Assembly (NCBI RefSeq): GCF_947500695.1
Contig: NZ_CANMSS010000009.1
Span: forward strand, 182,568 to 246,567
Direction: 5' to 3'
Source: an uncultured Pseudoteredinibacter sp.
GTDB lineage: Bacteria; Pseudomonadota; Gammaproteobacteria; Pseudomonadales; Cellvibrionaceae
Length of the DNA stretch: 64,000 nucleotides
Within the stretch, counting starts at the first letter, position 1, and each line of letters begins with the position of its first letter. The notes under the pieces were generated by a model. It saw only the letters and a list, made by a program, of their open reading frames with translations. It was not told where the DNA came from and did not search any database. A program made the position numbers and the translations under genes. Shown piece after piece: positions 27,046 to 36,495 of the stretch.

Positions 27046-27077
27046 GGCAAGTGCGAATTACGTTTTTCGCACTTGCC
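27046..27077. terminator. 12-pair perfect hairpin between convergent genes
   Basis: GGCAAGTGCGAA (27046-27057) pairs with TTCGCACTTGCC (27066-27077) around an 8-nt loop. It lies between the chemoreceptor gene end and the stop of the small gene on the other strand, so it may terminate both. T tracts are weak. Confidence 0.55.
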
Positions 27078-27090
27078 AACCACTATTTAT

Positions 27091-27330
27091 CTAAGGCCCT
27101 ACTGGCGCATCCTGACCAATTGACTTCAGACACGAGTAATATCGAATACGTATCGGCTTAAGCGCTGCCGTAGCTTCAGCTATAGCTGCCAAATCACCAC
27201 TCTGATACGCCGCATTAAGGGCTGCATTTGCTGTATTGTATTCCATCTCTTCCGCACCGCAAAAGGCAAAAACGCCCGCGGAGCTTATCAACGCCAGCAC
27301 CGAGGTGAATGTAACAATCGCTTTCTTCAT
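27091..27330 (-). CDS. Small secreted protein of unknown function
   Basis: 79-residue protein with a clear signal peptide (MKKAIVTFTSVLALISSAGVFA, cut near residue 22). The mature part begins with FCGAEEMEY and contains a second Cys (RYYSCLKSIG), so one disulfide is possible in the periplasm. The middle is Ala-rich and probably helical. An AAGGAAT ribosome-binding site stands before the ATG. I do not recognise a family. It is on the minus strand, downstream of the S9 peptidase gene at 27536 but separated by a strong terminator, so it is probably transcribed alone. Confidence 0.75.
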   Translation of the reverse strand: MKKAIVTFTSVLALISSAGVFAFCGAEEMEYNTANAALNAAYQSGDLAAIAEATAALKPIRIRYYSCLKSIGQDAPVGP

Positions 27331-27418
27331 GCTTAATTCCTTTTTGAGTTAGTTCAAACAAATAATGAACAACACTAAGAATTTTACAACCAAATAGATA
27401 ATTGACACGTCAACTGCC

Positions 27419-27460
27419 AAAAAAATCGTGAGCGAGATCAACATTTATTAATCTCGCTCA
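27419..27460 (-). terminator. Intrinsic terminator of the S9 peptidase gene at 27536-29491
   Basis: Ten-pair stem (27429-27438 with 27451-27460), then a run of seven T on the minus strand. Confidence 0.85.
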
Positions 27461-27535
27461 TTTCATTTGCATTACTAGGCTACCATAGCAAAAAGGGAAA
27501 TTTTCACCGCCCCTTTTGCTCAACAACTAAAAATC

Positions 27536-29491
27536 TTACAAGCCAGCTGGACCACAGTCATTCTTTAAGAAAGAAACAATTGATTCATAGAGAAGCTTTT
27601 GGTGCTCGTACTCTAATGTATCATAGAAATGATCCGCGCCATCCAACTCTACATATTTGAACGGCTTACCTTGATCTGCAATTGCCTTGCGATATTTTTT
27701 GGCATGATCAACAGGCACTCTCTGATCGACTGAGCCGTGAATCATCAGCAAAGGAATATTAACCTTTGCTGTTTCATCTACCGGATTTACCGCACCCAAA
27801 CGATATTTAAGCTGTCGTTCTTTCTGCACACCACGTAGCTGAGAGCGATAGTAGTTTATCTGCATCGTCATATCTGCGACAGCCGCGCCAGCAATACTAC
27901 ACTGATAAATTTGCGGTGTTCGCGAAGCCGCGACCAATGCAGCATAACCACCATAAGACCAGCCGTACATTGCTAGCCGATCTTTATCGGCCCAACCTCG
28001 CTTAACCAGCTCTAGCGCAGAATCATCCTTATCATCCTGCATTTTATAGCCGGCTTCACTTCCATTGATGAAGGAAGCTTTATGAAAATCAATTCCGTAA
28101 TTAAAAGAACCACGATATTGAGGCTGAACAACCATATAGCCATTGTTCGCCAACATTTGCGCCCACTCATCATAAACTACTAACTCTGGAACAAATGGGC
28201 CACCATGTGGAAGTACTATCGCTGGGAATGGAGGCTCTCCATTTGGCACCGTTACATAAGCAGCTAGATCACGGCCATCGCGAGCTTTGAACTTTATGTA
28301 CTTAAGGTCCGCCAATTTATCCGCTTCAAGCAATGGCTGCTCACTACCAACCTTACTAAATTTGCCCTTATGAAGCAGATAATAAGAGCCGGGATCTCTT
28401 GGCCCCGTGTTGTAAATTACCAAGGATTGACTATCTTTAGTGCGACTCAAAATCGAAGTGCGATAGGCATTAGGGACAAGCTGCTCCAACTGCTTATAAA
28501 TAGCAGCCTCTTCCGCATTAAAGTACTCATAATGCAATTTATCAGTCGCGTAGCTAACTGCAACCACCTCATCATATGAGGTCCACGAATTACTATGGCT
28601 ACGCACACCACGTACATCTACATCATTGCGACGGTAAATTAACTCAGTGAATTTCTTGCTATTCGAGTCAAATTCCCACAATCCCTCTTTATCATTGCCA
28701 TTGTTGGCCACGACGAAAAATAAATGGGGGTTACCAACATCAAAGCCAACTACACTGAAATTTTCATAGCTATTTTCACTTAAACGGTGCAGCTCTTTCC
28801 AGTCTGTCTCTCCAGGGCGACGGTAATACCAAACATATTCGCCCTTAGCGATATCAAAGCCACGCCCCAACCAAGGATTACCCTTACCATCAAACTCCAC
28901 CTGCCCTAGAGAGATTTTGCCTCGTAATATTAGGCGCTTACGACCTGTTTTCAGGTCTAGCTCATAATACGCTGTTGGCCTAAACGGCTCAGACAAGCGA
29001 TTATTTTCAAATTCGCCCGGAATAAATGAATAAATGACTTTCTTTGGCTTTTCGGGCAAGAGATGAGAAATCGAGGCACCAATTTGATCGTATTCTTTAA
29101 ACTTCTTTGTCTTGAGATCAACCGAGGCCAGCTTAGACTCAAAAACCCCCTGATTAAATCCTTCAATCTTGTCGCGGACCTTTTGTCGCAACCTCATCAC
29201 AATATTGTCATTCGTTGCCCAATAGATATTCCGCACTTCCATTGGGTCGGCATTTAAACGAAAGGGCTTGGCCGACATATTGTCAGTCTTGTATACCTCA
29301 ACTATGGGGTCACCCTCTTTTGAGGGAATAGTAAGAATTGCCAGGCGCTTACCGTCAGGTGATAAACGAGCATCCATTACCACTTCGCGAAGGGCAAAAT
29401 AGTCCAAAGGGTAAGGATCGTTTGCGAATGAGCTCTGCGAAAAAGATATAGCTGCACAAATAGCACAGAATAGAGAAATAAATTTAACCAT
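27536..29491 (-). CDS. S9-family (prolyl oligopeptidase type) serine peptidase, copy 1
   Basis: Secreted peptidase of 651 residues with a signal peptide (cut after ...SSFA, near residue 23). The N-terminal part (about 30-390) is a beta-propeller-like region, typical of S9 enzymes. The C-terminal alpha/beta-hydrolase domain carries the nucleophile elbow YGWSYGGYAALV, then IHGSVDQRVPVDHA with the catalytic Asp and DGADHFYDT with the catalytic His. It should cleave short peptides in the periplasm or outside. A close paralogue lies directly upstream (29603-31567), and a TonB receptor lies beyond it. A terminator stands between the two paralogues, so each seems to have its own transcript. Confidence 0.93.
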   Translation of the reverse strand: MVKFISLFCAICAAISFSQSSFANDPYPLDYFALREVVMDARLSPDGKRLAILTIPSKEGDPIVEVYKTDNMSAKPFRLNADPMEVRNIYWATNDNIVMRLRQKVRDKIEGFNQGVFESKLASVDLKTKKFKEYDQIGASISHLLPEKPKKVIYSFIPGEFENNRLSEPFRPTAYYELDLKTGRKRLILRGKISLGQVEFDGKGNPWLGRGFDIAKGEYVWYYRRPGETDWKELHRLSENSYENFSVVGFDVGNPHLFFVVANNGNDKEGLWEFDSNSKKFTELIYRRNDVDVRGVRSHSNSWTSYDEVVAVSYATDKLHYEYFNAEEAAIYKQLEQLVPNAYRTSILSRTKDSQSLVIYNTGPRDPGSYYLLHKGKFSKVGSEQPLLEADKLADLKYIKFKARDGRDLAAYVTVPNGEPPFPAIVLPHGGPFVPELVVYDEWAQMLANNGYMVVQPQYRGSFNYGIDFHKASFINGSEAGYKMQDDKDDSALELVKRGWADKDRLAMYGWSYGGYAALVAASRTPQIYQCSIAGAAVADMTMQINYYRSQLRGVQKERQLKYRLGAVNPVDETAKVNIPLLMIHGSVDQRVPVDHAKKYRKAIADQGKPFKYVELDGADHFYDTLEYEHQKLLYESIVSFLKNDCGPAGL

Positions 29492-29555
29492 ACAGCCTCC
29501 ATTGCTGATAAATCGTAGAATTTATACACAATCACTGTATCAATCTAGAACACAT

Positions 29556-29581
29556 AAAAAAAGGGGCTAAAAGCCCCTTTT
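29556..29581 (-). terminator. Intrinsic terminator of the S9 peptidase gene at 29603-31567
   Basis: Ten-pair stem AAAAGGGGCT/AGCCCCTTTT (29559-29568 with 29572-29581), then T-rich sequence on the minus strand. Confidence 0.85.
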
Positions 29582-29602
29582 AATCAGAATGATGCCTATG
29601 GC

Positions 29603-31567
29603 TTATAATCCGCCTGGGCCGCACTCGTTCTTCAAGAAGCCTATGATTGAATCATACAACTGCTTTTGGTGGTTGTAGAATAAAGTATTAGAGAAGTGAT
29701 CCGCACCATCAAGTTCGACATAAGATACTTTTTTGCCTAGCTTTTTCACTTCACTCATATATTTATGTGCATGGGCAGGTGGTACACGCTGGTCCACAGA
29801 ACCATGAATTACCAACAATGGAATATTCACTTTATCCACTTCTTCAATGGGTGAAATACTGTCATCCCAAAAACGAAGCTGTTCCAGTTTGCCCGAGCCA
29901 CGAATACGCGCACGGTAATGATTCACCTGATACTGATTATCGGTTACTGCCGCACCTGCTATAGAACACTGATAGATATTCTGCGCACGTGCAGCGGCAA
30001 TTAGCGCCGCATAACCACCATATGACCAACCATAAAAAGCCAAGCGGTCCTTATCAGCCAAGCCCTGTTCGACCAAGTACATCATGCCATCATCTTTATC
30101 ATCCTGCATTTTGTAACCACCTTGGCCACCAGCCTCGGTGTTAAATGCCGATAGATAATGCTCCATGCCATGACCACGAGAACCACGATACTGCGGCTGC
30201 AGAACTAGGTAGCCATTGTTGGCTAACATCTGGGCCCACTCATCGTAACGGATACCTTCGGCAACAAACGGACCACCATGCGGCATTACCACAGCTGGGA
30301 AAGGAGGCTTACCATTAGGAACCGTGATGTAAGCAGGAATGGTTCGACCATCACGAGCTTTGTACTTAATATATTTAACATCGGCCAGGCCTTCTGGTTT
30401 CAACAAAGGATAAGTGCTACCAATTTTGTTGAAATTACCTTTATGAAGAAGGTAATAAGAGCCTGGATCGCGAGGGCCTTGGTTATAAACCGTTAAGGTA
30501 TTACCATCACGCGAGCGGCTATTCACTCGAATGTAGTAAGCATCAGGCACAATACCTTGGAGTTGTTGATAAACAGCGGCTTCTTGACCATCAAAGAACT
30601 CACGATGAGTTCGATCAGTTGTATAGCTTACAGCAACCTGTTTATCTGGATCAGTCCAGTAGTTACTATGGGATAAGGTACCAACGATATCGACGTCTTT
30701 ACGAGCATAGATCAACTCACCGAATTTCTTTGCTCTAACGTCATATTCCCACAGACCAGCTTTATCTTTGCCGTTGTTTGCAACTACGAAATAGATGTGG
30801 GGCTTCTCTGTGTCATAGCCTTTAACGCTAAACTCTTCAAAGCTATCTTCATGCTGACTATAGAATTCTTCCCATTCTCCTTCACCATTAACACGAGCAA
30901 ACCAGCTTAAGGTTCCAGTTTGAATGTCAAAACCGCGTGCTAACCAAGGCTTACCTTCACCATTGGTTTCAACTTGACCCATAGAAATTTTGCCGCGAAA
31001 CATTAATCGCTTTGCACCGGTCTTTAGGTTTAACTCGTAATAAGCGCGGGGACGGAACGCACTTGAAAGCTTAGAGCTTTTGAAGTTTCCAGGAACAAAG
31101 GAGTAAATAACCTTGTTCTTTTTGGCCGGCAAAATATTGGAAATACTTGCGCCAGCTTGTTCATACTTTTTGATCTTCTTCTTTTTGATATTTACCGAAG
31201 CCAGAACAAACTCATACACACCCTGATTAAAGCCATCAATTTTATCGCGCACTTGCTGACGTGCACGAAAAACGATCACGTCGTCTGTAACCCAATAAAA
31301 GCTGGTAATTTCCATTGGGTCCGCATTTAAGCGAAAAGGCTTTCCGTCTAAATTATCAGTTTTATAAACTTCAATATACGGATCTCCATCTTTCGATGGG
31401 TTAGAAAGCATGGCTACATGCTTACCGTTCGGAGACACTTCAACATTAGAGACTGCTGATCGCACAGCAAAGTAATCTAAAGGATAAGGCTCTGCTGCAT
31501 TCAGTAGCGCAGCCCCTACCACAGAAAAGAACAGTAATAATAACTGAGCCAATCTTAGTGTTTTCAT
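29603..31567 (-). CDS. S9-family serine peptidase, copy 2
   Basis: Paralogue of the adjacent gene: 654 residues with signal peptide (cut near residue 24, ...LLNAAEP). The proteins share the start of the mature chain (PYPLDYFA-R), much of the propeller region and the catalytic core YGWSYGGYAALI, IHGSVDQRVPPAHA and DGADHFSNT. Similarity is high through the whole length, so this is a tandem duplication that has diverged. Both end in CGP-GL. Role and location as for copy 1; substrate preferences may differ. Placed between a TonB receptor gene and copy 1, each unit with its own terminator. Confidence 0.93.
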   Translation of the reverse strand: MKTLRLAQLLLLFFSVVGAALLNAAEPYPLDYFAVRSAVSNVEVSPNGKHVAMLSNPSKDGDPYIEVYKTDNLDGKPFRLNADPMEITSFYWVTDDVIVFRARQQVRDKIDGFNQGVYEFVLASVNIKKKKIKKYEQAGASISNILPAKKNKVIYSFVPGNFKSSKLSSAFRPRAYYELNLKTGAKRLMFRGKISMGQVETNGEGKPWLARGFDIQTGTLSWFARVNGEGEWEEFYSQHEDSFEEFSVKGYDTEKPHIYFVVANNGKDKAGLWEYDVRAKKFGELIYARKDVDIVGTLSHSNYWTDPDKQVAVSYTTDRTHREFFDGQEAAVYQQLQGIVPDAYYIRVNSRSRDGNTLTVYNQGPRDPGSYYLLHKGNFNKIGSTYPLLKPEGLADVKYIKYKARDGRTIPAYITVPNGKPPFPAVVMPHGGPFVAEGIRYDEWAQMLANNGYLVLQPQYRGSRGHGMEHYLSAFNTEAGGQGGYKMQDDKDDGMMYLVEQGLADKDRLAFYGWSYGGYAALIAAARAQNIYQCSIAGAAVTDNQYQVNHYRARIRGSGKLEQLRFWDDSISPIEEVDKVNIPLLVIHGSVDQRVPPAHAHKYMSEVKKLGKKVSYVELDGADHFSNTLFYNHQKQLYDSIIGFLKNECGPGGL

Positions 31568-31622
31568 ACATCACACCATTGTTATTTTGACGCCAAAAAT
31601 GGCATTTTTAGGAAAGCAAAGG

Positions 31623-31650
31623 AAAAAAAAGCCCGCTAGAGCGGGCTTTT
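31623..31650 (-). terminator. Intrinsic terminator of the TonB receptor gene at 31664-34921
   Basis: AAAAGCCCGCT (31627-31637) pairs with AGCGGGCTTTT (31640-31650). The minus strand continues in T (eight-A run at 31623-31630 on the plus strand). Confidence 0.85.
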
Positions 31651-31663
31651 CTATAGGTCAAGA

Positions 31664-34600
31664 TTAGAACTTACGACCTAGCTCGAAGAAGACAGTACGT
31701 CCCTGCAAGTCGTAACCAACACCAATTGGAGTGTTATTTACAGCAGTAACTTCGTTACCATCAACTTGTGGCGGCTCTTCATCAAACACATTGCGGATAC
31801 CACCACCAATGGTCCAAACATCGCCATTGTAGTAGAACGAAACATCATGTTTGAAATAGTTATCAGCGAAACCTACATCACGACAATCAGTTCCACCATT
31901 TGCAACACCTACACAAGTGTCTGATGTGAAGCCAGTGCCATTCGTATCGAAGACATCACTGTATTCATCGATATCTTCAACGGCTTGCTCAACAGAACCT
32001 ACGTAACGAGTCGCCCAAGTAAAGCGATAATCACCATACTCGATTCGGAACGCTGTAGTGCTACGCCATTCAGCAAAACCAAACTCACCTACATAATCTT
32101 CGAAGTCTGTCTCACCATTATCACCGGTGAACGTCAAAGAGCGCTCAATTAAGCGATTGAAGCGTGCATCAATACTTAGATCAAACGGAAGGTCAAACAT
32201 GGTCACTGTTTGTTTCCATTCAACATTGATATCAACACCACGAGCAGTTTCATTATCTCGGTTGATAAAACCAGCATCGATATAGTCTAGGAAGCCGTCT
32301 GAATCACGTTGAATGTTCCCACAGAACGTACTAACTGTATTGGTTTCGTAACAATCATTAATCAAGAATTGAGAAGACGGCTCAATAATCGAGTTGTCGA
32401 TATCAATATCGTAGTAAGTCATTCCTAGAGTTAAATCAAACTCATCAAAGAATGGCTGCTCGAAGCTGAAACCAACAGTAAATGAATCTGAAGTTTCTTC
32501 AATCAGCCCCTGGTTACCGCCACGAGCGACTTCAACACTGTAAGAGCTATTACTATTCGCACCAAGAGTTGTTGGATCCACACCCTGCGCACGACAGTTC
32601 GCTAAAACAACAGGATCGCGCGAATCACGTGAAGGATCATAACCACCCTGGATTGGATCAACCGCATCTTCAGGCACCACACAATGGTCAAACACAGTGT
32701 TAAACCCTGTTTGAGCTCGTAAGAAGTTCTCTCTCAAGTTTGGCGCACGGTAAGAAGTACCAACAGTGGCACGTAGCAGTAATGAATCTACTGGACGATA
32801 TGCGATTTTACCCGAGTAAGTAGAGGCACTTCCGTACAACTGATCTTTTGTATAACGAGCAGACAAGTTAGCAGTTAACTCAGTAGCCAAGAACTTATCG
32901 GCTAGAAGAGGCACTTCAACTTCACCGTACAACTCACGCGTGTACTTACTACCAGTAGCACCGCCATCAGAGAAGAAGCCGAAAAATAGACCGTCACGAG
33001 CTACTTCATCAGGGATAGATTTAATACGGTCGTAGCGAACTTCAGCACCAACACCAGCAATCACATTACCAGCAGGCAACTCAAATAAATTACCTGTCAT
33101 GAAGGCAGAAAATATCGACTGGTAGTACTCGGTTTTAAAATCACGACTATCAAAAAGATAATCACGTTCAGCCTGCGTAGCAAAGTCGCCTACACCAACT
33201 GTATACAAAGAGGGAGCGTACATGTTGATGGGCACACAGCCGTCAGAACCATTACCACAGATATATTGACCTGGATTGTTTGGATCTTCACGAGTTGTTG
33301 CCAAGGAGTGCTCTAAACGATCACCACGAATACCGGTACGACTTGAATCACCCTCTGACTTACTATACGACCAGTAAGTATCGAAGGTCCAATCACTTAA
33401 GCTACCAACATTCAGCTGTGGCAGATCACCGCGCAAACCACCTACGAAGCGAAACTGTTCAATCTCAACGCGAGTGTAGTTGCGATCACCTCTAACAGTA
33501 ACAACAGGTGTTGTTTCCGCTGCACCGATTGGTCCAACTAGCAATCCAAAGTCAGCAGGTGTACCGCCATATCGAACTCGAACCTGCTCAGCAAATGCAG
33601 GGTTAGTTAGCAGCTCGTCATAAGCTAAACCACAATCAACACCATTAACGCCATCTGGGTTACACAAGTTAAATGGGTTGTTTGCAGGTACGTCAGGGAA
33701 AATAGGGAACTCTGCGCCACGAATAGTCGTCTCGCGCTTCGAGTACAAAGTTTCAAAATATGGTGTTAAGTTCATATCACCATCAAAAGTGTACTCACCA
33801 TAAAACATAGCACTGGTACGCTCTTGATCTGGGAACAAATGGCGATAGCCCTGAGTACCATTGCGACTATAGTCTTGATAGGAAGTATCAGCTACTCCAT
33901 CACCATCGAGATCTACACCTAAACCAAACAAATTGGTTTCAGTAAAGTTACCCCAACCACCGTTTGAACTTCCAGGGGTGTAATAAATACTTCCCGCTGA
34001 TGGGACAATGGTTCGACCTGTCAAACCTTGAGTAGCTTTACAACCACCAGTTGTTACCATGTTCAACGTTTCAGTAAAGCGTCGCTCTTCTGAATATATA
34101 CTTCCATCTAAGCCGATTTCACGATGCTTATCACAGCCAGCAGTCCATGGGCGATCATCAGCCGCTGTAGAGTCAGCATTGAAATAATCTAAACCGAAAC
34201 CGATAAAGCCACGATCCCAGTTTTTACCCCAAGTTACGGTTAAAGTGTTTTCTTCACCATTACCGTGCTCAGGCTGAGTGGTAAACCCACTAATTTCTAA
34301 CCCATCAAAATCCTTTTTCAGGATCATGTTGGCCACACCGGCTACCGCATCAGAACCATAAATAGATGACGCACCGTCTAACAACAAATCATATTGCTGC
34401 ACTAGCCCAGAAGGAACCAAGCTCAAATCAGCTGCGGCAGGCGCACCTTCTACACCAGCCGGTGCAAGGCGACGACCATTTAGCATGACCAAAGTACGGC
34501 CAGCACCCAGACCACGTAGGTCCACTGTAGTCGCACCAGGACCGTTATCCAAAACGAAGCCAGAGAAGGTCAAGTCGATCTGCTGACCCGCTGCAGCACC

Positions 34601-34921
34601 AGTGGATTGCAAAATATCAGCTGGGTTAATCAAACCCACATCTTTAGCGCCTTCAGCGTTGATCACCTGTAATGGCGATACACTGCTAAAAGTGTCACGT
34701 TTCAAACGCGAACCGGTTACTACCACTTCTTCGATGTCGCGATTTTTGGCCAGGCGGCCAGAGCTTTGCTCTACCTGCTCTTCAGCTTGTGCTTCAACCT
34801 GCTGCTGGGTAATTTCCTGGGCATAAGCCGGGAAAGATACTGCTGAGATTAACGCTGCAACAGATACACCAGCCGCTAGAGGCTTTAGCTGCCACATTGC
34901 GGTCTTATGACGATCGATCAT
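31664..34921 (-). CDS. Large TonB-dependent receptor linked to S9 peptidases
   Basis: Outer-membrane receptor of 1085 residues, much longer than the two at the left end. It has a signal peptide (ending ...FPAYAQ near residue 35), an N-terminal acidic linker, IEEVVVTGSRLKRDTFSSV, and the plug with DLRGLGAGRTLVMLNGRRLA and DGASSIYGSDAVAGVANMIL. The barrel closes with FFELGRKF. This type is common near peptidases and is thought to import peptides or other oligomers; here two S9 peptidase genes follow directly, so peptide uptake is the best inference. It has its own promoter (34960-34988) and terminator. Confidence 0.93.
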   Translation of the reverse strand: MIDRHKTAMWQLKPLAAGVSVAALISAVSFPAYAQEITQQQVEAQAEEQVEQSSGRLAKNRDIEEVVVTGSRLKRDTFSSVSPLQVINAEGAKDVGLINPADILQSTGAAAGQQIDLTFSGFVLDNGPGATTVDLRGLGAGRTLVMLNGRRLAPAGVEGAPAAADLSLVPSGLVQQYDLLLDGASSIYGSDAVAGVANMILKKDFDGLEISGFTTQPEHGNGEENTLTVTWGKNWDRGFIGFGLDYFNADSTAADDRPWTAGCDKHREIGLDGSIYSEERRFTETLNMVTTGGCKATQGLTGRTIVPSAGSIYYTPGSSNGGWGNFTETNLFGLGVDLDGDGVADTSYQDYSRNGTQGYRHLFPDQERTSAMFYGEYTFDGDMNLTPYFETLYSKRETTIRGAEFPIFPDVPANNPFNLCNPDGVNGVDCGLAYDELLTNPAFAEQVRVRYGGTPADFGLLVGPIGAAETTPVVTVRGDRNYTRVEIEQFRFVGGLRGDLPQLNVGSLSDWTFDTYWSYSKSEGDSSRTGIRGDRLEHSLATTREDPNNPGQYICGNGSDGCVPINMYAPSLYTVGVGDFATQAERDYLFDSRDFKTEYYQSIFSAFMTGNLFELPAGNVIAGVGAEVRYDRIKSIPDEVARDGLFFGFFSDGGATGSKYTRELYGEVEVPLLADKFLATELTANLSARYTKDQLYGSASTYSGKIAYRPVDSLLLRATVGTSYRAPNLRENFLRAQTGFNTVFDHCVVPEDAVDPIQGGYDPSRDSRDPVVLANCRAQGVDPTTLGANSNSSYSVEVARGGNQGLIEETSDSFTVGFSFEQPFFDEFDLTLGMTYYDIDIDNSIIEPSSQFLINDCYETNTVSTFCGNIQRDSDGFLDYIDAGFINRDNETARGVDINVEWKQTVTMFDLPFDLSIDARFNRLIERSLTFTGDNGETDFEDYVGEFGFAEWRSTTAFRIEYGDYRFTWATRYVGSVEQAVEDIDEYSDVFDTNGTGFTSDTCVGVANGGTDCRDVGFADNYFKHDVSFYYNGDVWTIGGGIRNVFDEEPPQVDGNEVTAVNNTPIGVGYDLQGRTVFFELGRKF

Positions 34922-34959
34922 ACATACTCTCCGATGTTTATAGTTGTTATTCGCCCCTT

Positions 34960-34988
34960 ATATAACCTCGCCAAATATGACATGACAA
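34960..34988 (-). promoter_or_regulatory. Sigma-70-like promoter of the large TonB receptor gene
   Basis: On the minus strand TTGTCA (34988-34983), 17-nt spacer, TTATAT (34965-34960). About 39 bp before the ATG, with GGAGAG as ribosome-binding site. Confidence 0.5.
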
Positions 34989-35271
34989 AAATTTCATAAA
35001 GGGTTAACGTAAACTTAACGAAAGTAAAAACCTCGTCCTCAAAAAAAATATTAAATTTTGGAACTTTTTTGCTACTTTTGTCGTCATATGTAAGTTAAAA
35101 CCGAATTTCCCACACAAACGCCTGATTATTAGGCAGTTTCAACTGATCACTACTTTAACAAGTCGTATTCAGCCGCAATTTAGGCAAATTTAACCTACCC
35201 CCCCACCGGACAATTTAACCCTCCTCTATTAATACAGGACGAGCAGCTACTTGGGTGGTTTTCAAGGCATA
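34989..35271. other. Intergenic stretch with no gene seen
   Basis: AT-rich sequence upstream of the large receptor promoter, with several A or T tracts. No ORF, tRNA or clear repeat is visible. Confidence 0.5.
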
Positions 35272-35303
35272 AAAAAGCCGCTAGCTTTCGCTAGCGGCTT
35301 TTT
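35271..35303. terminator. Strong, nearly symmetric terminator of the peroxiredoxin gene
   Basis: Fourteen-pair stem (35272-35285 with 35290-35303, loop TTTC) with A tract on one side and T tract on the other, so it can act on both strands. Its natural user is the minus-strand peroxiredoxin gene 22 bp away. Confidence 0.88.
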
Positions 35304-35325
35304 AGAGGAGTTTTGCTTGAGCTTA

Positions 35326-35928
35326 TTACAAGCTATCAGCATTCTCGCTCAAGTAAGCAGCAACACCGTCCGGAGAGGCAGTCATACCTTTATCACCTTC
35401 GGTCCAGCCAGCAGGACAAACTTCACCGTGCTCCTGGTGGAATGCTAAAGCGTCAACCATACGTAGCATCTCGTCAACGTTACGGCCTAGAGGCAGATCG
35501 TTAACTACCTGGTGACGAACCAAGCCATCTTCGTCGATCAAGAAAGAACCACGGAAAGCCATGCCGCCAGCAGACTCAACGTCATACGCCTGACAGATAG
35601 CGTGATTCATATCAGCAACCAAGGTGTACTTAACTGGGCCAATGCCACCTTCGTTTACTGGAGTGTTACGCCATGCGTTGTGAGAAAAGTGTGAATCGAT
35701 AGAAACACCGATAACCTCAACACCACGCTTTTCAAACTCAGCGATACGGTGATCGAAAGCCAATAGCTCAGAAGGACATACAAAGGTGAAGTCCAGTGGG
35801 TAGAAGAAAACAACCGCTTTCTTGCCCTTAGTAGCTTCAGCTAGGTTATAGCTATCCACGATTTCACCAGAACCCAAAACCGCTGGTGCTGTAAAGTCTG
35901 GAGCTTGCTTACCAACTAAAACGCCCAT
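35326..35928 (-). CDS. Typical 2-Cys peroxiredoxin (AhpC/TSA family)
   Basis: Peroxidase of 200 residues reducing hydrogen peroxide and organic peroxides. The peroxidatic Cys51 lies in DFTFVCPSE and the resolving Cys171 in HGEVCPAGW, so it is a typical 2-Cys enzyme. The GGIG segment (about residue 94) also fits the eukaryote-like, overoxidation-sensitive type; the YF motif of the extreme C-terminus is absent. It is divergent from bfd and bfr, placing peroxide defence beside iron storage as in the recalled Pseudomonas order. Reductant (thioredoxin or a dedicated AhpF/AhpD) is not encoded nearby. Confidence 0.95.
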   Translation of the reverse strand: MGVLVGKQAPDFTAPAVLGSGEIVDSYNLAEATKGKKAVVFFYPLDFTFVCPSELLAFDHRIAEFEKRGVEVIGVSIDSHFSHNAWRNTPVNEGGIGPVKYTLVADMNHAICQAYDVESAGGMAFRGSFLIDEDGLVRHQVVNDLPLGRNVDEMLRMVDALAFHQEHGEVCPAGWTEGDKGMTASPDGVAAYLSENADSL

Positions 35929-36225
35929 ATTCGTTCTCCCTTAATAAAGAAATATACAAAAGGCCCAGCCAACGCTGAGCCCGAAAATACAGTGTGCTAT
36001 CGCCTGCTAGCCTTAAGCGTCCTCCTGATGTTATCAAAAGCCTTGTTACAGCTTTAAAACAGCAAGTAGTTGTCGCGCAAAAAACAATCAAACACAGGTT
36101 GTGTAATAGCTGAAAACTATAATACACCCCTTATATTTCCTGTCCCATTGTTTTTTTTAATAGTATCGATAGATCCGCTTATCAATTTGTGTTGATGCAA
36201 GTCAGAATTAAATGCAAAATTAATT
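35929..36225. other. Divergent control region between the peroxiredoxin gene and bfd
   Basis: No gene. AGGGAG before the peroxiredoxin ATG is its ribosome-binding site. The right end passes into a Fur-like site. No OxyR site could be assigned by eye. Confidence 0.5.
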
Positions 36226-36244
36226 GACACTCATTATCATTAAC
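36226..36244. promoter_or_regulatory. Fur-like box upstream of bfd
   Basis: The 19-mer GACACTCATTATCATTAAC matches the Fur consensus (GATAATGATTATCATTATC) at 15 of 19 positions by hand. It is 42 bp before the bfd ATG. bfd is iron-repressed by Fur in Pseudomonas, so function and position agree. Confidence 0.65.
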
Positions 36245-36285
36245 AATAACATAGCGCCAACTTGATCCTTAGAGCTTTTTCCGCC

Positions 36286-36495
36286 ATGTACGTATGCCTT
36301 TGCAAAGGAATTACCGATAGCCAGATCCGCGATGCGGTTTGCGCCGGTGCCAGCTCCTTGCGTCAGGTACGTAAACAGCTTGGCGTTATGTCCCAATGCG
36401 GAAAATGCGGTATTCTGACTAGAGAAATCGTGCAGGAAACCGTAGAACAGCGCAATCTAGACGCCAACGAGTCTCTGTTTTACGCAGCCAACTAA
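36286..36495 (+). CDS. bfd: Bacterioferritin-associated ferredoxin
   Basis: Small [2Fe-2S] protein of 69 residues that reduces bacterioferritin to release stored iron. The cluster Cys are C4 and C6 (MYVCLCKGIT) and C38 and C41 (SQCGKCG), the family pattern. I place the start at the ATG at 36286; an in-frame TTG at 36262 would add eight unrelated residues and run into the Fur-like region. It lies before bfr, its partner. A Fur-like site sits upstream. Confidence 0.93.
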   Translation: MYVCLCKGITDSQIRDAVCAGASSLRQVRKQLGVMSQCGKCGILTREIVQETVEQRNLDANESLFYAAN

